Shown here: positions 1 through 7,213 of the stretch, one piece after another
Layout: each line of letters opens with the position of its first letter
How positions within the stretch are numbered: position 1 is the first letter of the stretch
From: QHWK01 sp035259385
GTDB taxonomy: Bacteria; Acidobacteriota; Vicinamibacteria; Vicinamibacterales; CAVVIG01
DNA: 50,575 bases
Direction: 5' to 3'
NCBI GenBank assembly: GCA_035259385.1
Contig: DATFWL010000545.1
Coordinates: forward strand, 1-50,575
Program-made: the position numbers and the translations under genes
Notes under the pieces: generated by a model
Told to the model about the DNA's origin: nothing
Database searches by the model: none
The model's input: the letters and a program-made list of their open reading frames with translations, nothing else

Positions 1-130
1 AATTAGCTCGCTCGCGGGTGGCCGCGAACGGGGCCGCCCCGCCGGGCGCGGAGCCGTGGGCCGTGACCAGTGCTTTTCTGGCGAGCACCCGGTGGGGCTG
101 TTCGCGGACAGGACCCGCCTTGAGCTAATT
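1..130. other. Long imperfect hairpin, unknown structured element
   Basis: The two halves are complementary over four blocks: 1-9 with 122-130, 14-19 with 113-118, 22-29 with 100-107, and 36-49 with 85-98 (one G-T pair and one mismatch). Short internal loops separate the blocks, and a small hairpin (67-70 with 78-81) lies near the tip. About 37 base pairs in all would give a stable cruciform or RNA stem. It lies downstream of the minus-strand PspC gene, so it could be a 3' element, a structured RNA or a palindromic mobile repeat. It begins exactly at the window edge and may extend further. No known RNA class was recognised. Confidence 0.55.
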
Positions 131-145
131 TTGCGACGCACCCTT

Positions 146-170
146 AATTCTTACTTCTCAATTCTTCATT
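146..170. repeat. Degenerate 7-nt tandem array (AATTCTT family)
   Basis: Three successive 7-mers, AATTCTT (146-152), ACTTCTC (153-159) and AATTCTT (160-166), are followed by CATT. The stretch is A+T-rich in otherwise G+C-rich DNA and sits between the long hairpin and the stop of the PspC gene. It resembles the other short-unit arrays in the window, but is short and imperfect. Confidence 0.4.
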
Positions 171-202
171 GCAGGCGCGCGTAGAGTGCGGCGCGCTGCG
201 AA

Positions 203-1273
203 CTACGCAGCGAAGCTGTCGCGGACGCTGCGGAGCACGTCCGGCAGCGCCTGGAGGAACTCGCGCACTTCCGGCAGGTAGCGGAACGCCACCCAGATCG
301 TCACCACCACGACGCCGGCCGATACGAGGCCGTCGAGCACTGCGACCGGGCTGCCGTACGGCCCTGCGGTGAGCCGGTACAACCAGCGCCGCGTGGCGTG
401 CAGCGGCCACGACACCGCCTGATAGACGATCGTCACGACGAGCAGGGCGACCCAGAGCGGCAGTTCTTCCGGCAGCGGTCGCCCGAGCAGCTCCTGTCGC
501 GTCACCAGGGAGAACAGCACCGCCACCCACGCCCAGAACAGCCCCACTCCGAGCAGCGTCAGCAGCGGCAGCGTCAGCCCTGCGATCACGCGCGCTGGGT
601 AGCTCGATGGGACCGTCGCCGGAACGGCGTTCCATCGCGCCCGGCGCGCCATCCGCCGGCGCCTCTTCCATTCACGCCGCTCGCGCTTCCACGCGTGCGT
701 CGAATCGGCGGCGCCGGCGTACTTCGCGTACTCGCGCTTTGCCCGCTCGATCAGATCGCGCGCGCTGAAGCGCTCGCCGTAGGCGGCCGCGCGCTCTTCC
801 GCCGTGTTCGCCTGCGGCAGGACGATCGCGAGCAAGAAGTAGGCGAGCGCGAACACGCCTTGCGTCACCAGCAGCAGCACCACGAACACGACGCGGACGA
901 TCGTCGGATCGATGCCGGCGTAGGCGCCGATGCCGTTGCAGATCCCCGCGATCATCGCGCCGTCGGGAATGCGGTACAGCCGCCGCGGCGCCGACGGCTT
1001 CTTCGGCGAACCGGCGTCGCCGGCGTCCACCGGACCCATCTCCTGGAGGATCTGGTCCACCTCCGCAGCGGAGACGACGGTCTTGTGCGGACCGAGGTAG
1101 CGCTGGCACTTCTCGGCGATCGCCTGCTCGAGATCGCCGACGATCTCGACGCGGTCGGGGTTTTCGCGCAGCTGCCGGTGCGCGCTGTCGAGATAGGTGA
1201 TCAGCGCGTCGTAGCCGGCCTCGTCGACCTGGTACGCATTCCCGTTCAGATTGATCGAGATGACTTTCTGCAT
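203..1273 (-). CDS. PspC domain-containing membrane protein
   Basis: This 356-residue protein carries a PspC domain at about residues 97-155, with a glycine-rich stretch (AGICNGIGAYAGI) followed by a transmembrane segment at about 128-152. A soluble N-terminal region precedes it. A basic, Arg-rich linker at about 190-215 leads to further hydrophobic segments near 230-250, 272-290 and 310-330. PspC proteins are membrane proteins of the phage-shock envelope-stress response; the role here is inferred. The start follows the stop of a PadR-type regulator by 6 nt on the same strand, so the two form an operon. PadR/PspC pairing is common in Acidobacteria-like genomes and suggests that the regulator controls this gene. 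The C-terminal half has no recognised domain. Confidence 0.85.
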   Translation of the reverse strand: MQKVISINLNGNAYQVDEAGYDALITYLDSAHRQLRENPDRVEIVGDLEQAIAEKCQRYLGPHKTVVSAAEVDQILQEMGPVDAGDAGSPKKPSAPRRLYRIPDGAMIAGICNGIGAYAGIDPTIVRVVFVVLLLVTQGVFALAYFLLAIVLPQANTAEERAAAYGERFSARDLIERAKREYAKYAGAADSTHAWKRERREWKRRRRMARRARWNAVPATVPSSYPARVIAGLTLPLLTLLGVGLFWAWVAVLFSLVTRQELLGRPLPEELPLWVALLVVTIVYQAVSWPLHATRRWLYRLTAGPYGSPVAVLDGLVSAGVVVVTIWVAFRYLPEVREFLQALPDVLRSVRDSFAA

Positions 1274-1279
1274 GTCACG

Positions 1280-1597
1280 TCACAGCTGGTTGACCGTCGC
1301 GTTGATCGCTCTCCAGTATTCGTTCAGCTCGGCGAGCTGGACCCGGCCCTTGGCGGTGAGCTCGTAGTACTTGCGCGGCGGCCCCGCGTCGGACTCCTGC
1401 CACTCGTAGTCGACGAGGCCCTCGCGGCGCAGCTTGCTGAGCAGCGGATAGAGCGTCCCTTCCTGCGTCGAGAACTCGGTGGAGCGCAGGCGTTTCAGCA
1501 TGTCGGCGACGTACACCTTGTCGCTGGCGATGATCCGCAGGATCAGGAATTCCAGGAGGCCTTTCCGGATTGCAGTGAACTTCTCGCTGACACTCAT
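1280..1597 (-). CDS. PadR family transcriptional regulator
   Basis: This 105-residue protein has the PadR winged-helix pattern: a hydrophobic first helix, then EGTLYPLLSKLRREGLV at about 46-62 (recognition helix and turn), then the wing with PPRKYYELTAKG at about 73-84. It has almost no C-terminal extension, as in the short PadR subfamily. PadR proteins bind palindromic operators as dimers and usually repress their own operon. A perfect 8-bp inverted repeat lies 16 nt upstream of this start (1613-1634) and is the likely binding site. The gene precedes the PspC gene by 6 nt. Confidence 0.92.
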   Translation of the reverse strand: MSVSEKFTAIRKGLLEFLILRIIASDKVYVADMLKRLRSTEFSTQEGTLYPLLSKLRREGLVDYEWQESDAGPPRKYYELTAKGRVQLAELNEYWRAINATVNQL

Positions 1598-1612
1598 CCG
1601 TCTCTGATGAAG

Positions 1613-1634
1613 CTACCTTGTTAACGCAAGGTAG
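1613..1634. promoter_or_regulatory. Probable PadR operator, perfect inverted repeat
   Basis: CTACCTTG and CAAGGTAG flank a 6-nt centre (TTAACG). The repeat lies just upstream of the padR-like start, in the region divergent to the secreted hydrolase gene at 1761. Its symmetry and position fit autoregulation by the adjacent PadR protein. Confidence 0.65.
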
Positions 1635-1640
1635 TCAACC

Positions 1641-1706
1641 GCCCCGACCCCGCCCGACCTGCCTGACCCGCCCGGCCGGCCCGACCGACCGGCCTCCCCG
1701 CCTGCC
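1641..1706. repeat. Degenerate 9-nt tandem array, C-rich (CCGCCCGAC)
   Basis: From 1641 the sequence breaks into successive 9-mers, including GCCCCGACC, CCGCCCGAC, CTGCCTGAC, CCGCCCGGC and CGGCCCGAC. It is almost free of A and T and lies in the divergent region between the PadR operator and the hydrolase gene. The period is visible but the units are diverged. Confidence 0.4.
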
Positions 1707-1760
1707 GATGCGCGCGCCTCGATTTGCGATCGCGTTCCGCGCGGTGTATAGCTCTCGGCT

Positions 1761-2786
1761 ATGACCACTCGCCCCCGAATGCTCATCGCGATTGCGCTGA
1801 TCGCCAGCGCGTTCTCCGCTCGCGCGGCCGCGGCGCCCTGCACGACGACGAAAGCCGAATGCACCGAGTGGATCGTTCACGTGGACGGCCCCTCCCGGTC
1901 GCTCGTCTACCGCACGTATCCGCTCGAGGCGCCGAATGCGGCCATCACCCGCGCGCTCGTCATGGTCCACGGCGCCGGTCGCGACGCCGACAACTACTTC
2001 CGCACCGCAATCGCCGCTGCCTTTCTCGCCGGCGCGCTCGACGACACCATCGTCGTGTCGCCCCGCTTCGCGTCGAAGGGCGGTGGATGCAACGACATGC
2101 TTGCGCAGGACGAAGTGAGCTGGCCGTGCAACGGCGACAGCTGGCGCTCCGGAGGCGCGGCCGACAAGGACGGCAAGCTGACGTCGTATGACTTCGCCGA
2201 CGCGATTCTGAAGAAGTTCGCGAACAAGCGGAACTTCCCGAACCTGAAGGCGATTGTGGTCGCCGGGCATTCAGCCGGCGGACAGTTCGTCAACCGCTAC
2301 GAGATGGCGAACCAGGTCCACGACGCGCTCGGGATCCCGATCACCTACGTCGTCGCCAACCCGTCGAGCTATGCCTATCTCGATCCGACGCGTCCGTCAG
2401 CGGCCGCGAGCGGCGCGACGGAGTTCCGCCCGTTCGGCGACGGCCGCAACTGCACGACCTACGACAAGTGGCCGTACGGCCTGCAGGGCCGCACCGGCTA
2501 CGCTTCGCGAACGACGGATGACGTGCTGAAGAAGCAGCTTGTCGCGCGGCCGACCACGTATCTGGTCGGCGAGCTCGACACGCTTCCGCTGGCCGGTTTC
2601 GATTCGTCGTGTCCTGCGATGGCGCAGGGCGCCAACCGAAACCTCCGCGGCCAGGCGTGGGGCAAGTACGTCAACGAGAAGCTCGGCGCGCACCACATGA
2701 CCACGGTTGTCCCGCTGTGCGGGCACAACGCGCGTTGCATGTTCACGGCCGATCCGGTGTTGGCGCTGCTATTTCCAAAGCCGTAG
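1761..2786 (+). CDS. Secreted alpha/beta hydrolase
   Basis: This 341-residue protein starts with a signal peptide (basic start, hydrophobic run, AxA-type end near residues 20-25). The sequence VHGAGRDADNY at about 69-79 fits the oxyanion-hole strand of an alpha/beta hydrolase. GHSAGGQ at about 169-175 is the nucleophile elbow with Ser171, and the late CGHNARC near 320-326 offers the catalytic His. Several Cys pairs suggest disulphides outside the cytoplasm. The substrate cannot be told; poly(3-hydroxybutyrate) depolymerase-like esterases and feruloyl esterase-type proteins share this layout. It is transcribed away from the padR/pspC pair. Confidence 0.8.
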   Translation: MTTRPRMLIAIALIASAFSARAAAAPCTTTKAECTEWIVHVDGPSRSLVYRTYPLEAPNAAITRALVMVHGAGRDADNYFRTAIAAAFLAGALDDTIVVSPRFASKGGGCNDMLAQDEVSWPCNGDSWRSGGAADKDGKLTSYDFADAILKKFANKRNFPNLKAIVVAGHSAGGQFVNRYEMANQVHDALGIPITYVVANPSSYAYLDPTRPSAAASGATEFRPFGDGRNCTTYDKWPYGLQGRTGYASRTTDDVLKKQLVARPTTYLVGELDTLPLAGFDSSCPAMAQGANRNLRGQAWGKYVNEKLGAHHMTTVVPLCGHNARCMFTADPVLALLFPKP

Positions 2787-2904
2787 CGCGCAAGAGAATA
2801 TGGTGACCGCGCTCGCGTGTCGACCGTCGGGGCAGATCGAGGCGGCGCATTCGATCTCCTCCGTCAGACGGCCGCGAGCTTGCTGACGGCCGCAACGGGC
2901 GTCA

Positions 2905-2934
2905 CGACACGGCGCCCGAGCTTGGGGCGTGTCG
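2905..2934. terminator. Stem-loop in the gap after the hydrolase gene
   Basis: CGACACG at 2905-2911 and CGTGTCG at 2928-2934 pair, with a further C-rich/G-rich inner stem around a 6-nt loop and two single-base bulges. There is no T-run after it, so factor-independent termination is uncertain. The rest of the 263-nt gap (2787-3049) shows no supported gene. Confidence 0.35.
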
Positions 2935-3049
2935 AGCCCGTCAACCGGCATTCTTGTGCAAGGCGGTCGCCTGCATGTGAAGCGTTGGCTCAGACTGCGC
3001 AGCTCGGCCGTCAACTGGTTTGGCTCAACTCTTGAAGCACGATCGCCCC

Positions 3050-3850
3050 ATGTCTGTGAAGACGATTCGGGTGGCCGCCGTGGCGGACCTGCACTGCACG
3101 AAAACGTCTCAGGGTGTCTTCCAACCGCTGTTCTCGCGCATCACCGAGTCGGCGGACGTCGCGCTGTTCGCCGGCGACCTCACAGACTATGGATTGCCCG
3201 ACGAGGCTGCCGTGCTCGCGAAAGAACTTGCGGCGCTTCGGGTGCCGGCAGCAGCCGTGCTGGGCAATCACGATCTCGAATCGGGCAAATCGGCTGAGGT
3301 CGCGCAGATCCTTTGCGACACCGGCATCAAGATCCTCAACGGCGACGCCTGCGAGCTGGCCGGCATCGGCATCGCCGGCGTCAAGGGGTTCGGCGGCGGA
3401 TTTGGCCGCCATGCGCTGGCGCCGTGGGGCGAGGGCATCATCAAGCAGTTCGTGCGCGAGGCGGTCGACGAGGCGCTGAAGCTCGAAGCGGCGCTGGCGC
3501 GGCTGCGCACGAAGCACCTGATTGCGCTGCTGCATTACGCGCCGATTCAGGCCACGGTGGACGGCGAGCCTCTGGAGATCTACCCGTTTCTCGGATCGAG
3601 CCGCCTCGAGGAGCCGATCGGCCGCTACCCGGTGTCGGCGGTCTTTCACGGCCACGCTCATCGCGGCCAGCTCGAGGGCGCCACCAAAGGCGGCGTGCAG
3701 GTCTACAACGTCTCGATGCCGCTGCTCGCACGCTCGTTCGCCGATCGTCCGCCGTTCCGGATCGTGGAACTGTCGGTCGACCCGGCCGAAGCGCAGCCAA
3801 CGTCAGTGCTCGCGCGCAGCCGCCGCGCGACCGACGCGATCGCGTCCTGA
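3050..3850 (+). CDS. Metallophosphoesterase
   Basis: This 266-residue calcineurin-like phosphoesterase shows the full metal-binding series: DLH at 13-15, GDLTD near 42-46, GNHD at 72-75, an HYAP His near 166, and GHAH near 203. These ligate two metal ions for hydrolysis of phosphoester bonds. The substrate is unknown. The ATG at 3050 was chosen because it starts right before the first beta strand; a TTG at 3020 would add ten residues. No strong ribosome binding site is visible for either. The next gene, a nucleotidyltransferase, starts 9 nt after the stop, so the two are probably co-transcribed and may act on related nucleotide or phospho-substrates (inference). Confidence 0.88.
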   Translation: MSVKTIRVAAVADLHCTKTSQGVFQPLFSRITESADVALFAGDLTDYGLPDEAAVLAKELAALRVPAAAVLGNHDLESGKSAEVAQILCDTGIKILNGDACELAGIGIAGVKGFGGGFGRHALAPWGEGIIKQFVREAVDEALKLEAALARLRTKHLIALLHYAPIQATVDGEPLEIYPFLGSSRLEEPIGRYPVSAVFHGHAHRGQLEGATKGGVQVYNVSMPLLARSFADRPPFRIVELSVDPAEAQPTSVLARSRRATDAIAS

Positions 3851-3859
3851 GGAACTCTC

Positions 3860-4654
3860 ATGGAAACATCGACAGCTCGGGCAATTCACGACCCGGCCGC
3901 CGAGTTCTACATCGACGCCGTGCGGAAGCTGCAGGAGACCGGCATCCCGTTTCTCGTCGGCGGCGCGTTCGCGTTCGCGCACTATTCACGAGTGCCGCGC
4001 GACACCAAGGACATCGACGTGTTCGTGAAGCCGGAGGACTGCCCGCGCGTCCTCGAGGCGTTCGCCCGGCTCGGCTACGAGACCGAGGTCCCGTTTCCGC
4101 ACTGGCTCGGGAAGATCCACCTTGGCGGCTACTTCATGGACGTGATCTTCAACTCGGGCAACGGCGTCGCCCGCGTCGACGATCTCTGGTTCGACCACGC
4201 GCCGCGGACCAACGTCCTCGGCCTGATCGTGCGGCTGTCGCCGGCCGAGGAGATGATCTGGTCGAAGGCGTTCATCCAGGAGCGCGAGCGGTTCGACGGC
4301 GCCGACATCCATCACGTGCTGCGCGAAGTGGGACCGTCGCTCGACTGGCCGCGGCTGCTGATGCGGTTCGGCGACTACTGGCGCGTCCTGCTCAGTCAGC
4401 TGATCATGTTCGGCTTCGTCTATCCGGACAAGCGGCAGAACGTCCCGGGGTGGGTGATGGATGAACTGCTGCGGCGTATGAGCGTCAGCCGCCCGAACCT
4501 GCAGAACGACGTCTGCTATGGCACGCTGCTGTCGCGCGAGCAGTACCTACACGACCTGCACCACTGGAAGTACCGCGATGCCCGCGAGCAGCCGGACGGA
4601 CCGATGACGCGCAAGCAGATTGAGATCTGGACCGGCGCGATCCGGAAGAATTGA
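3860..4654 (+). CDS. Nucleotidyltransferase-fold protein
   Basis: This 264-residue protein has the minimal nucleotidyltransferase signature: GG at 34-35, then D51-I-D53 in TKDIDVFV, matching the GG-x(n)-DxD motif that binds metal and nucleotide. The remaining part is alpha/beta and rich in Trp and Arg, with no extra domain recognised. Similar stand-alone proteins of this fold occur in Acidobacteria and Proteobacteria, with unproven targets. A clear ribosome binding site (GAGGA) sits about 8 nt before the ATG. It forms a two-gene unit with the metallophosphoesterase. No toxin or antitoxin partner is visible, so a type II or IV TA role is not supported. Confidence 0.75.
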   Translation: METSTARAIHDPAAEFYIDAVRKLQETGIPFLVGGAFAFAHYSRVPRDTKDIDVFVKPEDCPRVLEAFARLGYETEVPFPHWLGKIHLGGYFMDVIFNSGNGVARVDDLWFDHAPRTNVLGLIVRLSPAEEMIWSKAFIQERERFDGADIHHVLREVGPSLDWPRLLMRFGDYWRVLLSQLIMFGFVYPDKRQNVPGWVMDELLRRMSVSRPNLQNDVCYGTLLSREQYLHDLHHWKYRDAREQPDGPMTRKQIEIWTGAIRKN

Positions 4655-4810
4655 CGGCACGGTCAATTCACGTTCCTGGCCGCGCGCATCGAAATGCGCT
4701 TCGGATCCTTCAGCCGCGCCCGCGGGTGCGGCTGCCGCGATCGACGTGCACGTCGGCCCGGACCGCGCGCCGCAGCGCCCCAGCGAGCCTGCGATATGCG
4801 GCGCCACTCT

Positions 4811-5827
4811 TCACAATCCCCACTCCAGGGTCGCCCGCGCCTCGCGCCATCTCCGCAGCCCCCAGGCCGCCGCGGCGAGACCGGCGGCGATCGTCGCCAG
4901 CGCTGGAAGCCGCTCGTTGACCCATGTCTGCGGGCTCGAACTGATCGTCCGATTGCCGAACCGTCCGTGTGGTCCGTGGTCGCCGGGCAGCGGACGCCAG
5001 AGGTTGTTCGGCTGATCGGGATCGGCCGGTTCGTCGGTCTGCTGCGAGTCGTAGCCGGTGCGCGCAAGGTAGCGGTCGCCGAGCGGCGCGGCGATCCGGT
5101 TGGCCCAGATCACGGCGGAGGTCACCGCGCCGACGCCGAGCTCGCGCCGCCGATGCGATGCCGCCCAGACGATTGCCGCCGCGGCGATCTCGGGCGAGTA
5201 GATCGGCGGCACGGGCTGCGGTCGCCGCGGCAGCCGGCTCTTCACCCAGTCGAACTGCGGCGTGTTCATCGCCGGCGGATGCACCATCGTGACATGCACG
5301 CCGCTGCCGTCGTGCAGCAGCTCGCAGCGGAGCGACTCGGTGAACCCTTGAATCGCGTGCTTGGCACCGCAGTAGGCCGCCTGCAGCGGGATGCCGCGAT
5401 AGGCGAGCGCCGATCCGACCTGCACGATCGCGCCGCGATCGCGCGGCAGCATCCGCCGCAGCGCGGCCAGCGTGCCGTAGACGACGCCGTGATAGGTGAC
5501 GTCGGTGACGCGGCGGACCTCGTCGGGCTCGAGCGCGTCGACCGGCGAGAACACCGCGACCATCGCGTTGTTCACCCAGACGTCGATCGGGCCCAGCTCG
5601 CGCTCGACGCGGTCGGCCGCCGCCTCGACGGCGGCTGCATCGGCCACGTCGGCCGGCAGCACGAGCGCGCGCCCGCCTGCGGCCTCGACTTCCTGCCGCG
5701 CGCCCTCGAGTCCGTCGAGGCCCCGCGCGATCAGCCCGACGTGCGCTCCTCGCTTCGCGAACGCGCGGACTGCTGCGCGACCTACGCCGGCTGAGGCGCC
5801 GGTGATGACGACGACTGATCGGTCCAT
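4811..5827 (-). CDS. SDR family oxidoreductase
   Basis: This 338-residue classical short-chain dehydrogenase/reductase has TGASAGVG at 9-16 (cofactor loop), NNA at 86-88, catalytic Ser139, and YCGAK with Tyr152 and Lys156. D60 after the fourth strand fits the adenine-binding DV motif, and Arg35 after the second strand suggests NADP(H) preference. The chain is about 80 residues longer than a minimal SDR; the extension ends in a hydrophobic stretch (TIAAGLAAAAWGL) that may anchor it to a membrane. The start is the ATG just before the Rossmann strand. It is the last gene of a minus-strand run after treY and the PLD gene, 119 nt from the latter. The substrate is unknown. Confidence 0.88.
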   Translation of the reverse strand: MDRSVVVITGASAGVGRAAVRAFAKRGAHVGLIARGLDGLEGARQEVEAAGGRALVLPADVADAAAVEAAADRVERELGPIDVWVNNAMVAVFSPVDALEPDEVRRVTDVTYHGVVYGTLAALRRMLPRDRGAIVQVGSALAYRGIPLQAAYCGAKHAIQGFTESLRCELLHDGSGVHVTMVHPPAMNTPQFDWVKSRLPRRPQPVPPIYSPEIAAAAIVWAASHRRRELGVGAVTSAVIWANRIAAPLGDRYLARTGYDSQQTDEPADPDQPNNLWRPLPGDHGPHGRFGNRTISSSPQTWVNERLPALATIAAGLAAAAWGLRRWREARATLEWGL

Positions 5828-5946
5828 ACCGTGAATCTCTCCAGAGCGTCCTCGACGAGAAGGCCGGATGCTGTCCGGGACATGCGACCGGCGCGTGCAA
5901 GCGGTACGCCGGGCAAGCGCACGCGCCGCGATCGCATGCACTCCTT

Positions 5947-7200
5947 TTACTGTTGGCGCTCGAGAATCCAGGCGACTGTGCCGACGAGCTTTTCCCACAG
6001 CGGGCGGCGCCGCCATTCGTCGAGGTGGACTTCGCGCGAGCGCGCCATGTCGGCGCTCAGGTCGCAGCCAATGCGGCGCGCGATCCCTGCATTGCGGAAG
6101 GCGACGTTCACCTCGTCGTTGTGCTCGAACGAACGGTTGTCGAGATTCGTCGTCCCGATGATCGCCCACAGATCGTCGACGAGCAGCGCCTTGACATGCG
6201 TCATCCCCGGTTCGTATTCGAAGATGCGGACGCCGGCGTCCAGCAGCTGCCCGTACATCCGGCGGCTCGCGAGGCGGACCCACTTCTGATCGGTATGCGG
6301 CCCCGGCACGATCACGCTCATCTGCACGCCCCGGCGGACGGTGCGGCGGATCGCCCGGCGAAACGCCTTGTCGGGCAGCAGGTACGGCGTCGCCACGACA
6401 ATCGTGTCGTGCGCGCATTCGATGAGCGTCTGGAAGAGCGCGCGCGACGCGGTCGCGCGGTCCGCCGGCGAGCTCTTGATCGCGAATGCCGCAACGTCGC
6501 CCGCCTGCCGGCGCGGCTTGTAGGTCTCCGGGCCGGTCAGGATCTCGCCGCAGCACTCGAGCCAGTTCTCGGCGACGATGCCGGCGATGTCGGATACCAC
6601 CGGCCCCTCGATGCGCGCCATCATGTCGCGCCACCTTGCCCGGCCGTGCAGCGGCTTCGCCCACCAGTCCGCGACCCCGGCGCCGCCGACGAACGCGATC
6701 GCGCCGTCGACGACGAGCAGCTCGCGGTGGGTGCGGTTGTTCAGCCGCGAGAAGCGATACCACATGAACCGCTGATACGCGGCCACACGCGCGCCCGCCT
6801 CGCGCAGCGGCTCGCGCAGCCGCCTGAACGCGCCGAGGCTGCCGATGGCATCCATCACGACCGAGACGCGGACGCCGGCGCGCGCGCGCTCGCACAGCGC
6901 GTCCACGAAGGCCTGGCCGATGTCGCCCTTCTTGAAGATGTAGCACTCCATGTTGATCGTTTCGCGCGCCCTGCTGATCGCGTCGAGCATCGCCGGATAG
7001 AAACGATCGCCGTTGGTGAGGATGTCCACCCGGTTGCCGGCCTCGAGGTGCGTCTGGCCGGTGGACTCCAGCACGTGGATGAAGTGGTCGCCGCGCGCGT
7101 CGATCTCGGCTTCGATGTGATACGGGATGTGCGGCGTGAACAGCATCGCCACGATCACCCACGTGAGGAACGCGCCCCCGACGATCGTCAGCCAGAGCAT
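5947..7200 (-). CDS. Phospholipase D-family protein, cardiolipin-synthase-like
   Basis: This 417-residue protein has one N-terminal membrane segment (about residues 2-22) and two PLD domains, the plan of bacterial cardiolipin synthases, which join two phospholipids through a phosphohistidine intermediate. The second HKD motif is intact: H335-x-K337-x4-D342, followed by GTTNLDNRSF. In the first motif the Lys is Glu (H158-R-E160-L-L-V-V-D165), checked as codon GAG, so activity may be altered. The start ATG lies 13 nt after the treY stop on the same strand. An upstream in-frame extension lies inside treY and lacks support. It is shorter than typical ClsA, which has two N-terminal membrane helices. 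Confidence 0.85.
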   Translation of the reverse strand: MLWLTIVGGAFLTWVIVAMLFTPHIPYHIEAEIDARGDHFIHVLESTGQTHLEAGNRVDILTNGDRFYPAMLDAISRARETINMECYIFKKGDIGQAFVDALCERARAGVRVSVVMDAIGSLGAFRRLREPLREAGARVAAYQRFMWYRFSRLNNRTHRELLVVDGAIAFVGGAGVADWWAKPLHGRARWRDMMARIEGPVVSDIAGIVAENWLECCGEILTGPETYKPRRQAGDVAAFAIKSSPADRATASRALFQTLIECAHDTIVVATPYLLPDKAFRRAIRRTVRRGVQMSVIVPGPHTDQKWVRLASRRMYGQLLDAGVRIFEYEPGMTHVKALLVDDLWAIIGTTNLDNRSFEHNDEVNVAFRNAGIARRIGCDLSADMARSREVHLDEWRRRPLWEKLVGTVAWILERQQ

Positions 7201-7213
7201 GTCCCGCCGGTGA

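Noticed and set aside
3860..4654. AbiEii-type toxin of an abortive infection system
   Set aside because: The nucleotidyltransferase motif fits, but there is no AbiEi antitoxin gene; the partner is a metallophosphoesterase.
4710..4814. A 34-codon minus-strand frame overlapping the SDR stop (GTGA)
   Set aside because: The coupling overlap is attractive but the product is only basic residues without a motif, and no homologue pattern is recognised.
5828..7162. Upstream in-frame extension of the SDR gene through the PLD gene
   Set aside because: The extended part is Arg-rich shadow of the PLD gene; the SDR fold starts exactly at the ATG at 5827.
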